From positions 1 through 61,949 of the forward strand of contig NZ_JPMY01000039.1 of NCBI RefSeq assembly GCF_000761545.1: DNA of 61,949 nt, in the 5' to 3' direction. The first letter of the stretch is position 1. Each line of letters starts with the position of its first letter. The DNA is from Pseudomonas sp. ML96. Its GTDB lineage: Bacteria > Pseudomonadota > Gammaproteobacteria > Pseudomonadales > Pseudomonadaceae. The notes beneath the pieces are model-generated. The model was not told the DNA's origin and searched no databases. It was given only the letters and a program-made list of their open reading frames with translations. A program made the translations under genes and the position numbers. Below, piece after piece: positions 7,607-18,218 of the stretch.

Positions 7607-8926
7607 ATGAATGCAGTAGTTGCCGCCGTCGGCATCATGTTGGTCCTCAGCTTGTGCCGGGTGCACGTGGTGGTCGCGCTGATCGTCGGCGCGCTGGCCG
7701 GCGGGATGCTGGGGGGCTTGGGCATAGAGGGTTCGCTGGCGGCCTTCAACAAGGGCCTCGGTGCCGGGGCCACGGTGGCGCTTTCCTATGCGCTGCTGGG
7801 CGCTTTCGCCGTGGCCATTGCCAGGTCCGGACTGGCGCATGCCCTGGCTGATCGGGCGCTGGCGCTGGTCGGTCGTCAGGATGCCAGTGGCGGTGGTTCG
7901 CTGAAATGGCTGATGATCGGCCTGTTGCTGGCCGTCTCGATCTCCTCGCAGAACATCCTGCCGATCCACATCGCCTTCATTCCGCTGCTGGTCCCGCCGC
8001 TGCTGTATGTACTGACTCGCCTGCAGATCGACCGCCGGCTGATCGCCTGCGTGATCACCTTCGGCCTGATCACCCCCTACATGTTCCTGCCGGTCGGCTT
8101 CGGCAACATCTTCCTCAACGACATTCTGCTGGCCAACGTGGTCAAGGGCGGGGTCGACGTACAGGGCGTGAATGTCACCGAGGCCATGCTGATTCCTGCG
8201 TTGGGCATGGCGGCGGGCCTGCTGGTGGCGGTGTTGTTCAGCTATCGCAAACGCCGCAGCTACGATCTGGAAAAGATCGTCGACGCCGAGCAGGTGAGCA
8301 TCGCCTATGACCGCAAGAGCCTGCTGGTGGCCGGCGTGGCGGTGGTGGTGGCGTTCGCTACCCAGCTGTGGCTGGACTCGATGATCATCGGCGCTCTGCT
8401 GGGCTTCGTGGTGTTCTCGGTCTCCGGGGTTGTGCGCTGGCGCGAGGCCGACGACCTGTTCACCGAGGGTATGAAGATGATGGCCATGATCGGCTTCATC
8501 ATGATCGCCGCCCAGGGCTTCGCCGAAGTGATGAACGCGACCGGCCAGGTGAAGAGTCTGGTGGATGCGTCCGCCGCCTGGATCGGCAACAGCAAGGCGC
8601 TGGGTGCGCTGCTGATGCTGCTGGTCGGCCTGCTGGTGACCATGGGCATCGGCTCGTCCTTCTCCACCGTGCCGATCATCGCCGCGATCTTCGTGCCGCT
8701 GTGTCTGCAACTGGGCTTCAGCCCGCTGGCCATCGTCAGCATCATCGGCACCGCCGGAGCCCTGGGCGATGCTGGCTCGCCAGCCTCCGACTCGACGCTG
8801 GGGCCGACCGCGGGCCTGAATGTCGACGGCCAGCACAACCATATCTGGGACACCGTGGTGCCGACTTTCCTGCACTACAACCTGCCGCTGTTGGCGTTTG
8901 GCTGGGTCGCCGCAATGGTGCTGTAA
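7607..8926 (+). CDS. NhaC-superfamily permease (YuiF-type)
   Basis: A 439-residue polytopic inner-membrane protein with about 11-12 hydrophobic segments. It has the N-terminal half typical of the Na+/H+ antiporter-like family that contains Bacillus YuiF, sometimes called a histidine permease, and the conserved GIGSSFSTVP and DAGSPASDS segments near the C-terminus. It is divergent from tlpQ and directly upstream of ctpM, followed by a strong hairpin. Transport of an amino acid or organic ion is likely, but the substrate is not shown by the sequence. Position beside an amine-sensing receptor hints at a shared substrate; that is inference. Confidence 0.75.
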   Translation: MNAVVAAVGIMLVLSLCRVHVVVALIVGALAGGMLGGLGIEGSLAAFNKGLGAGATVALSYALLGAFAVAIARSGLAHALADRALALVGRQDASGGGSLKWLMIGLLLAVSISSQNILPIHIAFIPLLVPPLLYVLTRLQIDRRLIACVITFGLITPYMFLPVGFGNIFLNDILLANVVKGGVDVQGVNVTEAMLIPALGMAAGLLVAVLFSYRKRRSYDLEKIVDAEQVSIAYDRKSLLVAGVAVVVAFATQLWLDSMIIGALLGFVVFSVSGVVRWREADDLFTEGMKMMAMIGFIMIAAQGFAEVMNATGQVKSLVDASAAWIGNSKALGALLMLLVGLLVTMGIGSSFSTVPIIAAIFVPLCLQLGFSPLAIVSIIGTAGALGDAGSPASDSTLGPTAGLNVDGQHNHIWDTVVPTFLHYNLPLLAFGWVAAMVL

Positions 8927-8937
8927 TCAGTGCAGGC

Positions 8938-8980
8938 TTCAGGCTGAAACGGGGTTGCCGATAACACGGCAACCCCGTTC
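8938..8980 (+). promoter_or_regulatory. Terminator-like hairpin containing a FliA -10 for ctpM
   Basis: GGGGTTGCCG (8951-8960) pairs with CGGCAACCCC (8967-8976), a 10-bp stem that could end the permease transcript. Inside it GCCGATAA (8957-8964) is a perfect FliA -10, and TTCA (8938-8941) sits exactly 15 bases upstream as a poor -35. It may be both terminator and promoter for the chemoreceptor at 9017. The hairpin is certain, the promoter tentative. Confidence 0.5.
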
Positions 8981-9016
8981 TGCTTTATGCAGTTCCACAA
9001 TAAGAAGGAAGGGAAC

Positions 9017-10699
9017 ATGCGCCTCACGTTGAAAACCAAAGTGCTGCTGCTCGCACTGCTGCCAGTCATCCTGTTCGCCTTGGTGCTGAGCGGCGCCGCG
9101 GCGAAGATTCTCACCGACCTGGCCGCCGACGAGGTGGCCCAGACCCGCGAGCGCCTGGTGGCGGAGAGCCGCCTGGAGCTGAAGAACTACATGCAGATCG
9201 CCTTAGGCTCGGTGCAGAGCCTGTACGACGGCGCTGCCCAGGGCGACATGAGCAGCCGCGAGCAGGCCATCGCCATCCTCGCCAAGATCAAGTACGGCAA
9301 GGACGGCTACTTCTTCGGCCACGACTCCAACGTGGTGCGCCTGTTCCGTGGCGACAGCCCGGTAGACGTGGGCAAGAGCCTCGCCGACCGCAAGGACCCC
9401 AACGGCGTCTACGTCAACCGCGAGCTGGTTCGCGTGGCCAAGGACAGCAGCAACTACGTGGAGTACAGCTCGCCGCTGCCCACCGACGAGAGCGTGTTGG
9501 TCCCCAAACTGGCCTACAGCTACTACCTGCCCAAGTGGGACATGGCGCTGGGTACGGCGGTCAACCTGGACGGCGTCGCGGCCCAGGTGGCTGAGGTCGA
9601 GGCGGCCATCGACGAGCGGGTCAACACCATCCTGACCAGCATCCTGGTGATCGCCATGGTAATGCTGCTGGTGTTCGGCATCGGCGGCCTAGCCCTGAGC
9701 AACGCCTTCCTGCGTCCGCTGCAGCAGATCCGCGAGAACCTCGATGACATCGCCGCTGGCGAGGGCGACCTGACCCGCCGCCTGCCCGTGACCAGCGGCG
9801 ATGAGCTGGGCCAATTGGCCGGCTCGTTCAACCGCTTCGTCGAGAAGATTCACGGCCTGGTGCGGCAGATCGCCGAGATGACCGAGCAGCTGACCGGCCT
9901 GGTCGGCCAGGTGGCCGCTCAGGCGCAGCGCTCCGAGCAGGCCATGGAGCGCCAGCGCCACGAGACCGATCAGGTGGCCACGGCGATCAACGAGATGTCC
10001 GCCGCCGCCCACGAGGTGGCCAAGAGTGCCCAGGGCGCCGCCGAGGCGGCCCAGCAGACCGACCGCGAGGGTCAGGCCGCCAAACAGGTGGTCGACGGCA
10101 GCATCACCCGTATCCATGCTCTGGTCGGCGATATCCGCTCCAGCGGCCAGTCGCTGGATAGCCTGCAGCAGGACGTGCAGTCCATCGTCAGCGTGCTCGA
10201 TGTGATCCGTTCCATCGCCGAGCAGACCAACCTACTGGCGCTCAACGCCGCCATCGAGGCCGCCCGTGCCGGCGAGGCCGGGCGTGGCTTCGCCGTGGTG
10301 GCCGACGAGGTGCGCGCCCTGGCCAGCCGCACCCAGCAGAGCACCCAGGAGATCCAGGGCATGATCGACCGCCTGCAGCAGGGTACGCAGGCTTCGGTCA
10401 CCGCCATGCGCCGCTCCAGCGATGCCGGTGAAACCACCAGCGAGCAGGCCAACCAGGCCGGCGCCTCGCTGGATGCCATCGCCGGCCTGATCGGCACCAT
10501 CAATGCGATGAACGCGCAGATCGCCAGCGCCGCCGAGGAGCAGACCGCGGTGGCCGAGGAGATCAACCGCAGCGTGCACCAGATCGCCGTGGCGGTGGAC
10601 AGCGTGGCCGACGAGACACGCCTGGGCGCCGATACCGCGCGCAGCCTGTCGGTACTCGGCGAGCGCCTGGGCAGCCTGGTGCATCAGTTCCGCATCTGA
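9017..10699 (+). CDS. ctpM: Methyl-accepting chemotaxis protein, CtpM-like (single CACHE)
   Basis: A 560-residue receptor: TM1 about 10-30, a short periplasmic sCACHE_2 domain with the DGYFFGHD and KWDMALGTAVNLD segments, TM2 near 200-220, HAMP, and the MCP signalling domain with an intact hairpin tip. P. aeruginosa CtpM (PA2652), of the same length and context, mediates attraction to malate, so a C4-dicarboxylate sensor is the best guess. ATG 9017 is chosen because AAGAAGGAAGG precedes it; an in-frame ATG at 8987 lies upstream of that site. A strong terminator follows. Confidence 0.83.
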   Translation: MRLTLKTKVLLLALLPVILFALVLSGAAAKILTDLAADEVAQTRERLVAESRLELKNYMQIALGSVQSLYDGAAQGDMSSREQAIAILAKIKYGKDGYFFGHDSNVVRLFRGDSPVDVGKSLADRKDPNGVYVNRELVRVAKDSSNYVEYSSPLPTDESVLVPKLAYSYYLPKWDMALGTAVNLDGVAAQVAEVEAAIDERVNTILTSILVIAMVMLLVFGIGGLALSNAFLRPLQQIRENLDDIAAGEGDLTRRLPVTSGDELGQLAGSFNRFVEKIHGLVRQIAEMTEQLTGLVGQVAAQAQRSEQAMERQRHETDQVATAINEMSAAAHEVAKSAQGAAEAAQQTDREGQAAKQVVDGSITRIHALVGDIRSSGQSLDSLQQDVQSIVSVLDVIRSIAEQTNLLALNAAIEAARAGEAGRGFAVVADEVRALASRTQQSTQEIQGMIDRLQQGTQASVTAMRRSSDAGETTSEQANQAGASLDAIAGLIGTINAMNAQIASAAEEQTAVAEEINRSVHQIAVAVDSVADETRLGADTARSLSVLGERLGSLVHQFRI

Positions 10700-10712
10700 G
10701 AGGTGTGAAGAG

Positions 10713-10737
10713 AAAAGGGCGCTGCGGCGCCCTTTTT
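10713..10737. terminator. Terminator downstream of ctpM
   Basis: AAAAGGGCGC (10713-10722) pairs with GCGCCCTTTT (10727-10736) around TGCG, followed by T. It is a canonical intrinsic terminator 13 bp past the ctpM stop. Confidence 0.85.
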
Positions 10738-10814
10738 CATGGGCGCAGAAATAGCCCGCACTTTGCCGGAGCGCTGGCGGACTAAGCAGGAACAGCTCTG
10801 CAAGGCGTCCGCCC

Positions 10815-11876
10815 ATGTATTCGCCACGTGTCGAACAAAAAGCCTTCCTCGTTCTGCTGGTGGTGGTGACCCTGGTGTTCGCCGGCATCCTCCTGCCGTT
10901 CTGGGGGGCGGTGTTCTGGGCGGTGGTGCTGTCGGTGCTGTTCGCGCCGTTGCAGCGCCGCCTGGCGTTGCGCTTTGGCGGGCGCGGCAATCTCTCGGCG
11001 TTGCTCACGCTGCTGATCTGCCTGCTGGTGGCGATCCTGCCGATGATCCTCACCAGCCTGGCCCTGGTGAACGAGGGTTCGGCCATCTACCAGCGCATCG
11101 AGAAGGGCGAGCTGGACATTGGCGCCTACGTCGAGCGCTTCAAGGAGGTTTTGCCGGAGGCGGTGCAGCGCCTGCTGGAGCGCATCGGGCTGGGCGATTT
11201 CGACGCTCTGCGCGACCGCCTGGCCAAGGGCGCCATGCAGGGCAGCGAGTTCCTGGCGACCAAGGCCTTCGATATCGGCCAGAACACCTTCCAGTTCCTG
11301 GTCGGCTTCTTCGTCATGCTCTACCTGCTGTACTTCTTCCTGCGCGATGGCCCTGAGCTGGCGCGCACGGTGCGCACGGCGGTGCCGCTGGAGGAGTCGC
11401 TCAAGCGCCGCCTGCAGATCAAGGTCACCCGCGTGGTGCGTGCGACGGTCAAGGGCAACCTGGTGGTGGCCGCGGTGCAGGGCCTGCTCGGCGGGCTGAT
11501 CTTCTGGATGCTGGGCATCAGCAGCCCACTGCTGTGGGGCGTGCTGATGGCGCTGCTATCGCTGCTGCCGGCGGTCGGTTGCGGGCTGGTCTGGGGGCCG
11601 GTGGCGCTGTACATGCTGGCCCAGGGGGAGGTGCTCAAGGGCAGCGTGCTGGTAGCCTTCGGCGTACTGGTGATCGGCCTAGTGGACAATATTCTGCGCC
11701 CGATCCTGGTCGGCAAAGACACGCGCATGCCGGACTACCTGGTGCTGATTTCCACCCTTGGCGGCCTGACTCTGTTCGGCCTCAATGGCTTCGTCATCGG
11801 CCCGCTGATCGCGGCGTTGTTCATTGCGAGCTGGGACCTGTACCGCAGCGGCCGGCAGCGGGTGCGCCTGCCGTAA
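10815..11876 (+). CDS. AI-2E family transporter (PerM/TqsA type)
   Basis: A 353-residue inner-membrane protein with the family layout: two to three helices at the N-terminus, a soluble segment of about 90 residues (about 90-145), then a C-terminal bundle including the family motif around GLVDNILRPILVGKDTRMP. Members have been described as autoinducer-2 exporters, Na+/H+ antiporters or of unknown function, so the substrate is open. ATG 10815 follows the ctpM terminator, so it is probably a separate unit; no promoter is obvious. It is convergent with the nuo operon across a bidirectional terminator. Confidence 0.8.
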   Translation: MYSPRVEQKAFLVLLVVVTLVFAGILLPFWGAVFWAVVLSVLFAPLQRRLALRFGGRGNLSALLTLLICLLVAILPMILTSLALVNEGSAIYQRIEKGELDIGAYVERFKEVLPEAVQRLLERIGLGDFDALRDRLAKGAMQGSEFLATKAFDIGQNTFQFLVGFFVMLYLLYFFLRDGPELARTVRTAVPLEESLKRRLQIKVTRVVRATVKGNLVVAAVQGLLGGLIFWMLGISSPLLWGVLMALLSLLPAVGCGLVWGPVALYMLAQGEVLKGSVLVAFGVLVIGLVDNILRPILVGKDTRMPDYLVLISTLGGLTLFGLNGFVIGPLIAALFIASWDLYRSGRQRVRLP

Positions 11877-11904
11877 AGGATCACCGGTTGGCGGCTGGAA
11901 CAGG

Positions 11905-11937
11905 CAAAAAAAAACCCAGCCTTGGCCGGGTTTTTTC
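11905..11937. terminator. Bidirectional terminator between AI-2E gene and nuoN
   Basis: A run of nine A, then ACCCAGCC pairs with GGCCGGGT (one mismatch) before six T. Both flanks supply T-tracts in their own direction, fitting the two convergent transcripts. Confidence 0.82.
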
Positions 11938-11951
11938 TGCGCACTTGCGGC

Positions 11952-13430
11952 TTAGTGGGCGACTGCCACCAGGCCAGCATGCTGCACCAGTTCCAGCAGC
12001 GGCTGCGGGTAGACGCCGAGGAAGAAGGCGAGCAGGGCGACCAGTACCAGCATGATGCCGCCGGCACGTTGGCCCCAGTTGAACGGCGCGTCGTGGCGCT
12101 TGAGGTTCGGCTCCTGCAGGAACAGGGTGACCATCACGCGCAGGTAGTAGAACACGCCGATGGCGCTACCCAGGACCAGGGCGCCCAGCAGCAGCCATTG
12201 CTGCGACTCGACGCCGGCGGCGACCACGTAGAACTTGCCGATGAAGCCGGCGGTCAGCGGGATGCCGGCCAGCGACAGCATCATCACGGTCAGTACGGCG
12301 GTCAGGTACGGACGGCGCCAGAACAGGCCGCGGTACTCGTACAGGGCGTCGGCGTCGCGGCCGCTGTACGGCGTGGACATCAGGGTGATCACGCCGAACG
12401 CGCCCAGGCTGGTCAGCACGTAGGTAGCCAGGTACACGCCGATGGCTTCCACGGCCAGGCCCTTGCTGGCGATCAGGGCGATCAGCAGGTAGCCGAAGTG
12501 GGCGATCGACGAGTAGCCGAGCAGGCGCTTGAGGTTGTTCTGCAGCAGGGCCAGCAGGTTACCGAACAGGATCGAGGCGATGGCCAGCACGGTCAGCAGA
12601 TCGTTCAGCCAGCCGCCAGTGGTTACCGGCGAGATCTGGTACAGGCGCAGCAGCACGGCGAACACGGCGACCTTGCTGGCGGTGGCCAGGAAGGCGGCGA
12701 CCGGTGCCGGGGCGCCCTCGTAGACGTCCGGGGTCCACAGGTGGAAGGGGACCAGCGATAGCTTGAAGGCCAGGCCGATCAGCATCATGCCGAAGCCGAC
12801 CTGGGCGATCAGGCTCGGCAGGCCGTCGGCGGCCAGCTTGGCGCCGATGCCGGCGAAGCTCAGGCTGCCGGATTCGGCGTAGAGCAGGGCCATGCCGAAC
12901 AGCAGGAAGGCCGAACCGGCGGCAGACAGCACCATGTACTTGATGCCGGCTTCCAGCGAACGCTTGTTGAAGAAGGCGTAGGCGATCATGCCGTAGGTCG
13001 GTACCGACAGCAGTTCCAGTCCGATGAACAGGCCGGCCAGATGCTGCGCGCTGACCAGCACCAGGCCGCCAGCGGCGGACAGCAGAATCAGCAGGTACAG
13101 CTCTTCACGGTTGCCCGGATAGCCCTGCTTGCCCGATTCGCCGCCCAGGTAGGCGTGGACCAGGGTGGTGCAGGCCAGCGTCGCGGCTAGGACCAGCGCC
13201 ATGTAGTAGCAGGCGAACTTGTCGATCAGCAGCAGCGGGGTGACCTGGATCGGCGTCACGCCCACGGCCGGGATCACCGACAGCAGGGCCAGGTTGAGGC
13301 CCAGCACCGAGAGGATGAAGGCCATGGCATGGTTGCGCTTCCAGGCGATGGCCAGCATCACCACGACAATGGTGGTGCAGGTGACCAGCAGCGGCAGCAG
13401 CGCGATGAAGTGTTGAGTCGTCAGTTCCAT
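11952..13430 (-). CDS. nuoN: NADH-quinone oxidoreductase subunit N
   Basis: A 492-residue antiporter-like membrane subunit of complex I with about 14 predicted helices. It is one of the three proton-pumping modules in the membrane arm (N, M, L). The family core segment (DVYEGAPAPVAAFLATASK, with the conserved lysine in a broken helix) and GIPLTAGFIGKF are present. It is the last gene of the nuo operon, starting nine bases after nuoM, with the operon terminator 14 bp beyond its stop. Length is normal for Pseudomonas. Confidence 0.96.
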   Translation of the reverse strand: MELTTQHFIALLPLLVTCTTIVVVMLAIAWKRNHAMAFILSVLGLNLALLSVIPAVGVTPIQVTPLLLIDKFACYYMALVLAATLACTTLVHAYLGGESGKQGYPGNREELYLLILLSAAGGLVLVSAQHLAGLFIGLELLSVPTYGMIAYAFFNKRSLEAGIKYMVLSAAGSAFLLFGMALLYAESGSLSFAGIGAKLAADGLPSLIAQVGFGMMLIGLAFKLSLVPFHLWTPDVYEGAPAPVAAFLATASKVAVFAVLLRLYQISPVTTGGWLNDLLTVLAIASILFGNLLALLQNNLKRLLGYSSIAHFGYLLIALIASKGLAVEAIGVYLATYVLTSLGAFGVITLMSTPYSGRDADALYEYRGLFWRRPYLTAVLTVMMLSLAGIPLTAGFIGKFYVVAAGVESQQWLLLGALVLGSAIGVFYYLRVMVTLFLQEPNLKRHDAPFNWGQRAGGIMLVLVALLAFFLGVYPQPLLELVQHAGLVAVAH

Positions 13431-13439
13431 AGCGCTTGA

Positions 13440-14969
13440 TTACCGGACCGAGGCGAGTTGAGTGAGGGCACCGCTGAACCACTGCTGCACGCCGTGCATG
13501 CTGGCAGCGGAGGTGTCGAGCACCGGTTGCGGGTAGACGCCGAGCAGGATCAGCAGCACCGCCAGGCCCAGCACCATATACAGCTCGCGGGCCTTCATGG
13601 CCTGCAGCGGCGCATCGGACTTGGCCGGGCCGAAGTAGGCGCGGTGGATCATCGCCAGCGAGTAGACCGAACCCAGCACCAGGCCGCAGGCGGCCAGGAC
13701 CACGACCCACGGAGCGGCCGGGAAGCTGCCGATCAGGATCAGGAACTCGCCGACGAAGTTGCCGGTGCCCGGCAGGCCGAGAGCGGCAGCAGCGAAGAAC
13801 AGGCTCACCGCAGGCAGCCACGGCAGGCGTGCCCAGATGCCGCCCATCTCGCGCATGTCACGAGTGTGCAGGCGCTCGTAGAGCTGGCCGCAGAGGATGA
13901 ACAGCGCGGCTGCGGACAGGCCGTGGGCCATCATCTGCACCACCGCGCCCTGCAGGGCGATCTGGCTGCCGGAGTAGATGGCGATCAGCACGAAGCCCAT
14001 GTGCGAGACGCTGGAGTAGGCCACCAGGCGCTTGATGTCGGTCTGGGCGAACGACAGGAAGGCACCGTAGGCGATGGCGAACACGCCGAGCCACATGGCG
14101 ATCGGCGCGAACTCGGCCGAGGCGGTGGGGAACAGCGGAATGGCGAAGCGCATCAGGCCGTAGGCCGCGGTCTTCAGCAGGATACCGGCGAGGTCCACGG
14201 AGCCGGCGGTCGGCGCCTGGGCGTGGGCATCCGGCAGCCAGGAGTGCACTGGCACTACCGGGAACTTCACGGCGAAGGCGGCGAAGAAACCGAGCATCAG
14301 CAGGTACTCGGTACCGGCGGGCAGCTGGGTCTTCAGCAGGTCGGCGTAGTTGAAGGTCAGCACGCCGGTGCTGTTGTAGTTGATCAGCACCAGGGCGAGG
14401 ATCGCCACCAGCATGATCAGGCCGCTGGCCTGGGTGTAGATGAAGAACTTGGTGGCAGCGTTGATCCGCGAATGACCCTTGCTGCCGCTATGACCCCAGA
14501 GCGCGATGAGGAAGTACATCGGCACCAGCATCATTTCCCAGAAGAAGAAGAACAGGAACAGGTCGATGGCGAGGAACACGCCGACCACGCCGCCGAGAAT
14601 CCACATCAGGTTGAGGTGGAAGAAGCCGACGCGGTTCTGGATCTCGTTCCACGAGCACAGCACGGACAACACGCCGAGCAGACCGGTGAGGGCGATCATC
14701 AGCACCGACAGGCCGTCGAGGCCGAGGTGGATGCTGATGCCGAGACGCTCGATCCACTGGACCTTGAACTCAGCGGCCCAGACCGGATCGGCACCAGGTG
14801 CCGGAGCCAGGCTGAAGTCGGCAGTGGCCCACAGCCACAGGCCGAGGCCGAACAGCAGACCCATGGTCAGCAGGGCGATCCAGCGCGGCAGGGTGTTGCC
14901 GAAGCGCTCACCTTGCCAGCACAGCAGGCCGCCGATGAAGGGGATCAGGATTAGCCAGGGCAGGATCAT
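13440..14969 (-). CDS. nuoM: NADH-quinone oxidoreductase subunit M
   Basis: A 509-residue antiporter-like membrane subunit of complex I, homologous to Mrp antiporters. The conserved proton-path glutamate lies in the FFWEMMLVPMYFLIALWG helix, and the HSWLPDAHAQAPTAGSV segment is the family signature. It sits in the distal membrane arm between NuoN and NuoL. Start ATG 14969 lies 15 bases past nuoL, so the two are cotranscribed. No irregularity seen. Confidence 0.97.
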   Translation of the reverse strand: MILPWLILIPFIGGLLCWQGERFGNTLPRWIALLTMGLLFGLGLWLWATADFSLAPAPGADPVWAAEFKVQWIERLGISIHLGLDGLSVLMIALTGLLGVLSVLCSWNEIQNRVGFFHLNLMWILGGVVGVFLAIDLFLFFFFWEMMLVPMYFLIALWGHSGSKGHSRINAATKFFIYTQASGLIMLVAILALVLINYNSTGVLTFNYADLLKTQLPAGTEYLLMLGFFAAFAVKFPVVPVHSWLPDAHAQAPTAGSVDLAGILLKTAAYGLMRFAIPLFPTASAEFAPIAMWLGVFAIAYGAFLSFAQTDIKRLVAYSSVSHMGFVLIAIYSGSQIALQGAVVQMMAHGLSAAALFILCGQLYERLHTRDMREMGGIWARLPWLPAVSLFFAAAALGLPGTGNFVGEFLILIGSFPAAPWVVVLAACGLVLGSVYSLAMIHRAYFGPAKSDAPLQAMKARELYMVLGLAVLLILLGVYPQPVLDTSAASMHGVQQWFSGALTQLASVR

Positions 14970-14984
14970 GACGGGCTATTTTCC

Positions 14985-16831
<1,847 letters not shown>

Positions 16832-16835
<4 letters not shown>

Positions 16836-17140
16836 CCGCGCATCTCGCTGGCAGCGTCGACATCGAGGGTGTTGAAGCGGCGATACAGCTGCAGCAGGAT
16901 CGCCAGGCCGATACTGGCCTCGGCGGCTGCCAGGGTGATCACCAGAATGAACATCACCTGGCCGTCGGCTTGTACCCAGCGGCTGCCGGCGACGACGAAG
17001 GCGAGGGCGGTGGCGTTCATCATCACTTCCAGGCTCATCAGCACGAAGAGGATGTTACGGCGCACCATCAGGCCGATCAGGCCCAGGCTGAACAGCACGG
17101 CGGCGAGGGCCAGGCCGTGTTCCAGAGGAACGGCATTCAT
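16832..17140 (-). CDS. nuoK: NADH-quinone oxidoreductase subunit K
   Basis: A 102-residue subunit with three transmembrane helices, homologous to MrpC. The two conserved membrane glutamates expected in this family can be read in SLEVMMNA (helix 2) and AAAEASIGLAI (helix 3). It links the quinone site to the pumping modules. It overlaps nuoJ upstream and nuoL downstream by four bases each, a sign of translational coupling. Confidence 0.96.
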
Positions 17141-17646
17141 ACGGTCGGCTCCTTGGCTTCGTGGCGGCCCAGGTGGTAGGCGGCGACCAGGGCGGCGAGC
17201 AGCAGCATGGAGGCAAGCTCGACTACCAGCAGGTAGGGGCCGAACAGGCTGATGCCAACGGCCTTGGCGTCCACGGTCTCAAGACCGATGGCGGCGCCGC
17301 TCGGGCTGGCGAACAGGGCATACAACAGCTGGCCCAGCAGCAGCAGGGAGAGAATGGCCGGACCGGTCCAGATGCCGGGTTTCAGCCATTGTTTCTCCTG
17401 CTCGGCGGCAGCCGGGCCGAGGTTGAGCATCATCACCACGAAGACGAACAGCACCATGATGGCGCCGGCGTAGACGATGATCTCCAGGGCGCCGGCGAAC
17501 GGCGCACCCAGAGCGAAGAAGGTCGAGGCCACGGCCAGCAGCGAGACGATCAGGTTGAGCAGGGCATGCACCGGGTTGGTCCCGGTGATGACCATCACTG
17601 TAGAAGCCACGGCAACGCCCGCGGCGAGGTAGAAAGCAAATTCCAT
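17137..17646 (-). CDS. nuoJ: NADH-quinone oxidoreductase subunit J
   Basis: A 169-residue, five-helix membrane subunit at the junction of the arms of complex I. The conserved helix with VYAGAIMVLFVFVVMML, which twists between pi and alpha forms in structures of the family, is intact. Two adjacent ATG codons are possible (17649 and 17646); the second is preferred because the AAGGAGGGG ribosome-binding site would otherwise be only two bases away. Four-base overlap with nuoK. Confidence 0.95.
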   Translation of the reverse strand: MEFAFYLAAGVAVASTVMVITGTNPVHALLNLIVSLLAVASTFFALGAPFAGALEIIVYAGAIMVLFVFVVMMLNLGPAAAEQEKQWLKPGIWTGPAILSLLLLGQLLYALFASPSGAAIGLETVDAKAVGISLFGPYLLVVELASMLLLAALVAAYHLGRHEAKEPTV

Positions 17647-17656
17647 CATCCCCTCC

Positions 17657-18205
17657 TTAGGGCAGCAGGCCTTTGACGTTGATCGGTTCGGCCTCGTTCT
17701 GCGCGGCGCCTTTCGGCTTGCCGGCGATGGCCATGCCGGCGACGCGGTAGAAGTTGTAGTCCGGGTTCTTGCCGGGGCCGCTGATCAGCAGGTCTTCCTT
17801 CTCGTACACCAGGTCCTGGCGCTTGTACTCGCCCATCTCGAAATCCGGGGTGAGCTGGATCGCGGTGGTCGGGCAGGCTTCCTCGCACAGGCCGCAGAAG
17901 ATGCAGCGGGAGAAGTTGATGCGGAAGAACTCCGGGTACCAGCGACCGTCGTCGGTCTCGGCCTTCTGCAGCGAGATGCAGCCGACCGGGCAGGCCACGG
18001 CGCACAGGTTGCACGCTACACAGCGCTCCTCGCCGTCGGGGTCGCGGGTCAGGACGATGCGGCCACGGTAGCGCGGCGGCAGGTAAACCGGTTCTTCCGG
18101 GTATTGCAGGGTGTCGCGCTTGCGGAAGCCATGGCCGAAGACCATCACCAGGCTGCGCAGCTGGGTCCAGGTGCCGTGCACCACATCCCATATGTACTTG
18201 AGCAT
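17657..18205 (-). CDS. nuoI: NADH-quinone oxidoreductase subunit I
   Basis: A 182-residue ferredoxin-like subunit carrying clusters N6a and N6b. Two 4Fe-4S motifs are intact: CVACNLCAVACPVGC and CIFCGLCEEACPTTA. It relays electrons from NuoG to NuoB at the base of the peripheral arm. A short hydrophobic N-terminal segment may contact the membrane. It lies 13 bases after nuoH, and length is normal for gammaproteobacteria (180). Confidence 0.97.
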   Translation of the reverse strand: MLKYIWDVVHGTWTQLRSLVMVFGHGFRKRDTLQYPEEPVYLPPRYRGRIVLTRDPDGEERCVACNLCAVACPVGCISLQKAETDDGRWYPEFFRINFSRCIFCGLCEEACPTTAIQLTPDFEMGEYKRQDLVYEKEDLLISGPGKNPDYNFYRVAGMAIAGKPKGAAQNEAEPINVKGLLP

Positions 18206-18218
18206 TGCGTGTTTCTCC

